Shown here: one piece after another, positions 58,677 to 64,000 of the stretch
Layout: every line of letters starts with the position of its first letter
Numbering within the stretch: position 1 is the stretch's first letter
NCBI GenBank assembly: GCA_009761415.1
Contig: QUOL01000009.1
Span: forward strand, 310,001-374,000
Length of the DNA: 64,000 bases
Source: Sarcomyxa edulis
Lineage: Eukaryota; Basidiomycota; Agaricomycetes; Agaricales; Mycenaceae
Direction of reading: 5' to 3'
Translations under genes and position numbers: made by a program
Notes under the pieces: model-generated
Told to the model about the DNA's origin: nothing
Seen by the model: only the letters and a program-made list of their open reading frames with translations
Databases searched by the model: none

Positions 58677-60104
58677 ATGTTTCCCATCTTTGATCCACCC
58701 CAAGACCAGACCTATAACAAGTTTGCAGAAGACCAGACTGCTGCTGAGAAAAAAGCCTACGACAATCCTATCGAGTTTCCCTTGACGCTACCCATCCTTT
58801 ATAGATGTTCGGACCCCTCGTTTGACGAAGAGATGCTAGGAGTAGATCGACCTGCCTCACAGTTTCCTCCTAAACCGATGACACCCTTAGAGTATCAAAC
58901 TCGGTATCGTTCGAACTTGAAGGCATTCGATCCTCCCGCTGATATCAGCGACTTTCATGTCACTCTCGTCGAAGTCGTTCGTAAACATCAATTCGGACAT
59001 TGGTCAGGGACCTACCGTGCTCATATCAGCAAATCTAACAGTGTTAGAGAGGAGACGGTCGCGTGCGTCAAATTGTATCAACAATCGAAGTATGGTGTCC
59101 CAGATTGGTGGAGTGTGCGCAGCCGTAATTGGACTGCAGCTACGAGGATTGCAAGAACCTTAGCGGTCTTTCGGTCTGCATCTTTGATTTCGATGCCTCT
59201 AGGGCTCCATTGCATCATACTCGCGGAAACCAGCCCTTATATCACATCGACGGCAACCAGTGAGTTGCTTTTGCTGTAATAGTCCGAGCTCTCCCTGATC
59301 GTGCCTCTCAGAATATGCATCATAATTGCCGAAAGTCGGGCATTTCAAGCGTCTGGGGAAGACTTTCATGGTCTAGTAGGATATGAAGAACCTTCGGTGC
59401 GACGAGCACCATGGGCCCAGATATTAGAGAGTTTGCGAAAGCCACCGGTGGCTTATGTAAGCCACCCATGGCTGGTTTTCGCTTGCGATTTTCAATGGCT
59501 TTTGAATGGCTTTACCCTCTTTCGTAGTCCTATTCCTCTTCATCGAACGAATACCTCAATTCCATTTCATCTCTAATCCATCACGAACCAAGCATAGATC
59601 ATCTTCCAGGTCCATACTTCCCCATCGGAAGGCTACCGTTCTGACCTGACACTGCGAAACAAGATGGTTTTCCTGGACAATAGCTGGATCTACCATGATG
59701 GCGAAGGACAGTTTCCTCACCACCTTCTGAACTATTACGATTACCCAGTGTTCTCCCATCTATGCTGTTGATGTTTTCCCCGTCCTTCGTCCTCAAATCA
59801 CTCTGTACTGCTGTCTAGTCTATGTCCTTCAGTACGTATCAAATATATCATGGGTATGTTTCTGGATGCGTGAAATCTATGTGTGAGGTCCATATTTTGG
59901 AGTCTGAGGTGATGAGCATCACTCGAAGTTACGAGTGAATTGACGAGACTGCGTTGAGTCTACTCGAACGTCCCTCGGGCGACGCTCGGGGATCTCGATT
60001 ACTCGATTAGGCTATTCAGCGGAGCCATCCGGCGGCTTTTCGCAACAACCAAAAGCCACCCAATGGCTTACCGCAAACTCTCTATTTTCGTCTTTCAAGT
60101 TCTA
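58677..60104 (+). pseudogene. Kinase-like paralogue 2, internally deleted and carrying a second transposon
   Basis: Starts MFPIFDPPQDQTYNKFAED and follows the family through VACVKLYQQSKYGVPDWWSV to ATRIA. At 59152 the sequence jumps from ACGAGGATTGCA straight to AGAACCTTAGCGGTCTTTCGG. In copy 3 the same two points are about 400 bases apart, so the region with intron 1, exon 2 and the catalytic loop is missing. The join is out of frame for the kinase; the 200-codon open frame that remains is fortuitous. The DFD segment and 3' exon persist in another frame. The exon is then cut after CCAGATATT by the 658-bp element (59426-60083) and resumes ATTTTCGTCTTTCAAG. Clearly inactive. Confidence 0.82.
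59426..60083. mobile_element. Second, unrelated non-autonomous DNA transposon (658 bp)
   Basis: Inverted ends AGAGAGTTTGCG (12 bp, perfect) at 59426 and its complement ending at 60083. The flanks duplicate ATT: ..CCAGATATT before and ATTTTCGTC.. after, while copy 3 reads CCAGATATTTTCGTC, giving a 3-bp duplication. Inside each end are palindromic words, for example AAGCCACCGGTGGCTT at 59439-59454. No coding region is recognisable. A 3-bp duplication fits PIF/Harbinger or CACTA elements, but the ATT target and the end sequence match neither textbook form well, so the class is open. Single copy in this window. Confidence 0.8.
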
Positions 60105-60400
60105 GTGCCAGTGAGAGAAACTCATCGCCGGTCTCTACTGTGATGATTGCAACCTTGTACAACTCTATGTTATGCTTTGAGTGATGCCTGTATGTATACA
60201 TTTAAACCTACTATCTCTGAGAAATCTATTCAACCATTAACTTACTCAGGCTTTCAACATTGCTCAATGCCAACGTTGCACGAAGTTTATGTAACGAGTC
60301 ACCGGTTCACCACTGTTCCAGATCCATCCTTACACGTCCACACCACCCGCAAATAGTCAACCACGTTTTCCCCTCAACGCTCTCGCACTTCACAGCTGGT

Positions 60401-61574
60401 ATGTTTCCCGTCTTTGACCCACCTCAAGACGAGCCCTCCTATGCCCAGTTTGCGGAAGAACTCGCTGCTGCTCAGGAAAAAGCGTATGACAATCCTATCA
60501 AGTTCCCCTTGGAGCTACCCATCCTTTATAGATGTTCGAACCCCTCGTCCAACGCGCTAATTGGAATAAAGCAACCTGCTTCCCAGTTTCCTCCCGAACC
60601 GATCGTACCTCTAGAGTACCAATCTCCGTATCGTGCCAAGGCATTCGACCCTCCCGCTGCCACCAGTGACTTTCATGTCACTCTTATCGACACTGTTCGT
60701 CGCCAAAACACTGGACGTCGCTCAGGGGTCTACCGAGCCCATATCAGTCGATCTGGGACAGTCGGGGAGACGGTCGCGTGCGTCAAATTGTATCAACAAT
60801 CAAAGTATGATATCCCAGATTGGCAGACTGTGAAACCTAGAAGTGTGTGCAGCGACGATTGGACTGCAGCTACGAGGATTGCACAGCGTGAAGCCTGGGT
60901 CTCTGACACACTCATCGATATCCAAGGTAGCGTAGTCCCTCATTCATACGGATTTTACGTCGTGAGTGCACTTTCATGTAGCATTTTGCACTCGGGAGTA
61001 CTGACGCGCGACGATGTTGTAGTTTCAACTTCCAACGGGAGAAGAAGTCATTGGCCACGTCATGGAAATGCTTTCCGGCATTGACGGCCAGAAATATTTT
61101 GATCAAATCGAAGATGATCGTGCCGAGCTCTTGAAATTTGTATGACTCTGATACTTTCTCAGCTGTATATCGGGCTGATTCATCTCATAGGCAGACGCAA
61201 TGGCGTGGGCTGTCTCTGAAATTCACGCGAGAGGGGTGATACACAACGATATGCAGCCATCGAATCTTCACGTGTACAAGAACCCCAGCAGTCTTTCCGT
61301 CTGCATCTTTGATTTCGATATCTCTAGGGCTCCATTGCATGTGACTCGCGGAGACCAGCCCTTTTATCACCTGGACGGCAACGCGTGAGTCGCTTTTTCT
61401 GTCATAGTTCGAGCTTCCCCAAGCCTTTCCTAATCGTGTCTCAGTATCAGCCTCCTAATTACGGAAAGCAACGCTTTTCAAGCAACTGGAGAAAGTTTCT
61501 TTGTTCTGGCTGGATATCGAGATCCTTCGGTGCGACGAGCGCCATGGACCCAGATATTTTCGTCCTTCAGGTGA
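60401..61574 (+). CDS. Kinase-like protein paralogue 3 (intact)
   Basis: Four exons, 60401-60961, 61023-61139, 61191-61384 and 61445-61574, total 1002 bases (333 residues), with all joins in frame. Family signature MFPVFDPPQDEP; then YRCSNPSS, HVTLIDTVRRQNTG, the N-lobe lysine in VACVKLYQQSKYDIPDW and HSYGFYVFQLPTGEEVIGHVMEML. The catalytic loop is EIHARGVIHNDMQPSNLHVYK (form HxDxxxxN), followed by CIFDFDISRA. It ends RDPSVRRAPWTQIFSSFR, stop TGA 61572-61574. It thus has a lysine, catalytic Asp/Asn and metal Asp in kinase-like order, but DFD replaces DFG and no glycine-rich loop is clear. Such kinase-like families are expanded in agaricomycetes. Activity and substrate are unknown. Confidence 0.75.
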
Positions 61575-61991
61575 CACATCGCGGCGTCAGTGAGAGAGAC
61601 TCTGCACCGGCCACTGTTGTGATGATTGCGACCTGTACAGATGAACTAAGTATGTTATACTGACGTCCGCTGGGTGACCGGTGAGTTTCACGTAGCCGTA
61701 AAGGTCGCGACCAGATACTTCTTGAAAGCGCATACTGGCTCCTGTTCACATTCAGAACCTCGGTGAGAAAAGAATGTGCACGGATGACTCGAGCCATTCA
61801 TGATACATAAATGTCGCCCGTACGCTGATCCTTCCATAGGTATTGTTATCTTCAGATAGGCTCGATTTGATCGTTATAATATGCACACGTTAGAAATGTA
61901 GAAACGTTCCAGTCGAAACTTGTCATAGAGAGACCTGTCTCACCAAGCAATGATACATGAGAACCTAGAAATCCGTGACCCAGAGAAGATA
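61575..61991. other. Intergenic between converging genes
   Basis: 3' ends of kinase-like copy 3 (plus) and the coiled-coil gene (minus). AT-rich from about 61800. No coding seen. Confidence 0.4.
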
Positions 61992-63845
61992 TCAAACTCT
62001 ATAGGGCACAAGACTACTAGTCGGGCTAGTCTTGCGTTTCTTGACATTGAGACGAAGGTCCAAATCCTCCGACTCGCCCGACTTCAACGATCTCGGATTT
62101 GTATTCGTTGACACTGGAGGTACGGTAGAAGAGGATAGAGGATTTGCAGACGCAGACCAGAATGATGACGCAGGAATGGACACGAGTTGACGTTGAAGCC
62201 GTACGATTTCCATCTTCAAAGCAGATACCTGCTTGGAGTTCGAGTGCGAGTGCGAGTGCGAGGCTTTAGGCGGTCTCCCGAGCCGCGAGCTCTCCCCCGA
62301 TTGTGATTGTACTGTGTCGTCTGCTTCTTCCACCCCTTCCTTCAAATCTCGTATCTCTGCTCTCAACTTCGCCCGTGAACTTCTAAGCTTCATACACTCA
62401 GCTTCATACCCCGCCAGAGCACAACACCGCGTACTCAGAGCTTTGAGCTCGTCCTTGTACGGTTCGATCCCTTCTTCCGCCGTCTTCCAATCCCAATCGC
62501 GTTTTTTGACTTGGCACCATTCCAATGTTTTCCGGACCTCACTCTTCAGATTATGGAGAGCTAATTTCGTTTCTAGCATATCGATGTGCATTGAAGTCGA
62601 TGTAGGAGATCCAAAGGGAGGATCGCGTCGTTCGAGTCGGGCGGCGCGAAGTGCAGAGTCCTTGAGTCGGAGCTCTGTTTTTCCCCGCGATACCTCTGTC
62701 TCCAGTTCTCGAATTTTTGCAGAAGACGTGGACGATGCAGTAGTTGTACGTTGTTCGGACACCACAAGAGCCTCCTCTAACCGAGTTCGCTCCGATTCCA
62801 GGGCACGAACTTTAGATTCTGTAGACGCAAGTTTGGTTTTCGTTTCTGAATCTATTATTCGAAGATTCTGAGTTTCTACAGCGGACGCCTGGAGTTTGTG
62901 TTTGGTAGCGGCTAGATCTTTTACAAGATGGTCTTGCTCCGCGAGAGCTGTGAGAAGCTCAGCATTGATGGAATCAACCTTGTTCTCCATTTTCAACGCC
63001 TTCGCTCGGAGCCTCGTAATGGTCGACGCAGATATGGACGACGCAGCCGATGCATCCTGTAGTTGGCTTTTCGTCACGCTCAGTTCCTGCGCGAACTTGT
63101 CTCGTTCAGCTCGAGCTGCGAGGAGACCACTGGCATTTACAGAAGTATTCGCCGCCAAGTTCTCTTCCAACTTATCCAAAGCTCCCTGAACGGCTTCAAG
63201 AGTGAAGTCCAAAGCAGCGGAATCATCCATTTCAGTAAGAGTAAGAATCCAAGCCCAACAAGGCCCGAACGCGAGGTTGTTCAAGTTATCGTCATAGAAT
63301 ATGTGTAGTTTCGCCAGATTCGACTTGATAGTAGAGAGATCCTGCTTCGCTTTCATAGTCTCCATGCGAGCTGTGTTAGCTTCTGCGGTGGAGTTCGAGA
63401 CTTGTACCAGTGTCATCGAGAGCTGCTTTCGTGTCTCTTCGAGATCGTTCGAGATATGCACATGAGCCTCTCGAAATCTAGAGAACTCGTGCGCCAACGT
63501 ATCGTGTTCTTTTTCCAATTTCGACCCACCTTCTTTGACCAGTATCAGCTCCAACTCCCGTTCGGTAAGAGCGGATTCGAGGCGCTGCTGAGTAGCAGCG
63601 AAGTTTGATCGTTCCGTCTCCAAAGTCGATTGGAACAGAGAGAAACGTCGCTCGATGTCCATACACTCTTGGTGAGCTCTCTCTGCGACTCTAGCTTTCT
63701 CTTCCTCCATCATTTTAGATAAAGTATTAGTCATTCCAGAGGTGGATGATTCGTCTACCTGGAGTGGAAGCATGATCAAGTATTTGGGCTGCTTAGAGCG
63801 CGTAAGCAGAGTCGTCAGATGACAAAAAACCACGACAATTGACAC
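61992..63845 (-). CDS. Long coiled-coil protein of unknown function
   Basis: One frame of up to 617 codons; the start is either 63845 (MSIVVVFCHLTTLLTRSK) or, more likely, 63774 (MLPLQVDESSTSGMTNTL), since the stretch before looks non-helical. The body is almost wholly heptad-like: KMMEEEKARVAERAHQECMD, LERELELILVKE-type Glu/Lys/Leu runs, and several segments separated by short breaks, one with FGPCWAWILTLTEMDD. The C-terminus is Ser/Pro-rich with a His/Ser run (HSHSHSNSK) and a basic tail VKKRKTSPTSS, a possible nuclear localisation signal. Stop TGA at 61992-61994. Could be a structural or tethering protein; no family recognised. Confidence 0.75.
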   Translation of the reverse strand: MSIVVVFCHLTTLLTRSKQPKYLIMLPLQVDESSTSGMTNTLSKMMEEEKARVAERAHQECMDIERRFSLFQSTLETERSNFAATQQRLESALTERELELILVKEGGSKLEKEHDTLAHEFSRFREAHVHISNDLEETRKQLSMTLVQVSNSTAEANTARMETMKAKQDLSTIKSNLAKLHIFYDDNLNNLAFGPCWAWILTLTEMDDSAALDFTLEAVQGALDKLEENLAANTSVNASGLLAARAERDKFAQELSVTKSQLQDASAASSISASTITRLRAKALKMENKVDSINAELLTALAEQDHLVKDLAATKHKLQASAVETQNLRIIDSETKTKLASTESKVRALESERTRLEEALVVSEQRTTTASSTSSAKIRELETEVSRGKTELRLKDSALRAARLERRDPPFGSPTSTSMHIDMLETKLALHNLKSEVRKTLEWCQVKKRDWDWKTAEEGIEPYKDELKALSTRCCALAGYEAECMKLRSSRAKLRAEIRDLKEGVEEADDTVQSQSGESSRLGRPPKASHSHSHSNSKQVSALKMEIVRLQRQLVSIPASSFWSASANPLSSSTVPPVSTNTNPRSLKSGESEDLDLRLNVKKRKTSPTSSLVPYRV

Positions 63846-64000
63846 ACTGGCGGCAAAGATTGGCCTGCGTGACTCCTGGGGAGGTAGTTTGCCAGTAACT
63901 ATGCTCAGGAATGCCTAGGAACGGACAAGAAAGCAGACGAGAGCAAGCTGAGTCCAAGGTCACGGTGTGAGATACTTAGTCGGGGAATGGCCCAGATCGG

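Noticed and set aside
58677..59279. 200-codon frame of kinase-like copy 2 as an intact shorter gene
   Set aside because: After codon 159 it reads the DFD region in the wrong frame following a deletion seen by comparison with copy 3.
62233..62871. 212-codon plus-strand frame
   Set aside because: Exact antisense of the coiled-coil gene; its Ser/Arg-rich composition is the mirror of Glu/Leu codons.
1..64000. CRISPR arrays, operons or other prokaryotic systems
   Set aside because: No regularly spaced identical repeats, and the gene structure with introns is clearly eukaryotic.

Overview
This is a eukaryotic, fungal window. Genes are dense and mostly broken by short introns (about 45-80 nt, GT-AG with some GC-AG). 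The protein set (KIN1 kinase with KA1 domain, MON2, PMS1, DUR3, Zn2Cys6 factor, a DVGGS-type G-alpha, P-loop proteins of the Crinkler/RHS-like type) points to a basidiomycete, most likely an agaricomycete. The species is not identifiable from the sequence. I saw no rRNA, convincing tRNA or CRISPR.

Layout. 1-5 kb: MON2 (minus, C-terminus beyond the left edge), head to head with PMS1 (5.0-8.7 kb). 8.8-10.1 kb: acetamidase/formamidase. 10.8-13.2 kb: divergent G-protein alpha subunit. 14.8-16.9 kb: AIF/FSP1-type NAD(P)H flavoprotein. 17.6-19.0 kb: broken P-loop NTPase gene. 19.3-22.0 kb: APC amino-acid permease. 22.9-23.8 kb: DNA transposon copy A. 25.3-29.5 kb: KIN1/PAR-1-type kinase. 29.9-32.7 kb: two low-complexity proteins, one with a membrane segment. 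33.1-34.8 kb: TauD-type dioxygenase, divergent from signal peptidase subunit SPC1 (35.2-35.7 kb). 36.3-38.6 kb: DUR3 urea transporter with GATA motifs upstream. 39.0-44.8 kb: Tyr/Ser-rich small protein, rhodanese protein, AAAP amino-acid transporter and a small membrane protein, all minus. 45.5 kb: small secreted cysteine protein. 46.4-51.8 kb: Zn2Cys6 transcription factor. 51.8-55.0 kb: gene-poor stretch with decayed coding fragments. 55.1-55.8 kb: small membrane protein. 56.2-61.6 kb: three tandem kinase-like paralogues and two transposons. 62.0-63.8 kb: coiled-coil protein.

The most informative region is 56-61.6 kb. Three homologous kinase-like genes are in three states. Copy 1 is split by an 871-bp transposon with a perfect 8-bp target duplication. 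Copy 2 has lost its middle and carries a different 658-bp transposon. Copy 3 is intact (333 codons by my splice model). A near-identical inverted copy of the 871-bp element sits at 22.9 kb with its own 8-bp duplication. Because copy 3 preserves the uninterrupted sequence, both insertions can be read at base level.

Several genes concern nitrogen use (acetamidase, DUR3, two amino-acid transporters) or sulfonate-type substrates (TauD), but they are scattered among housekeeping genes and do not form an evident cluster. Gene models were spliced by eye from reading-frame continuity and splice-site motifs, so exon edges and distant starts are inferences.
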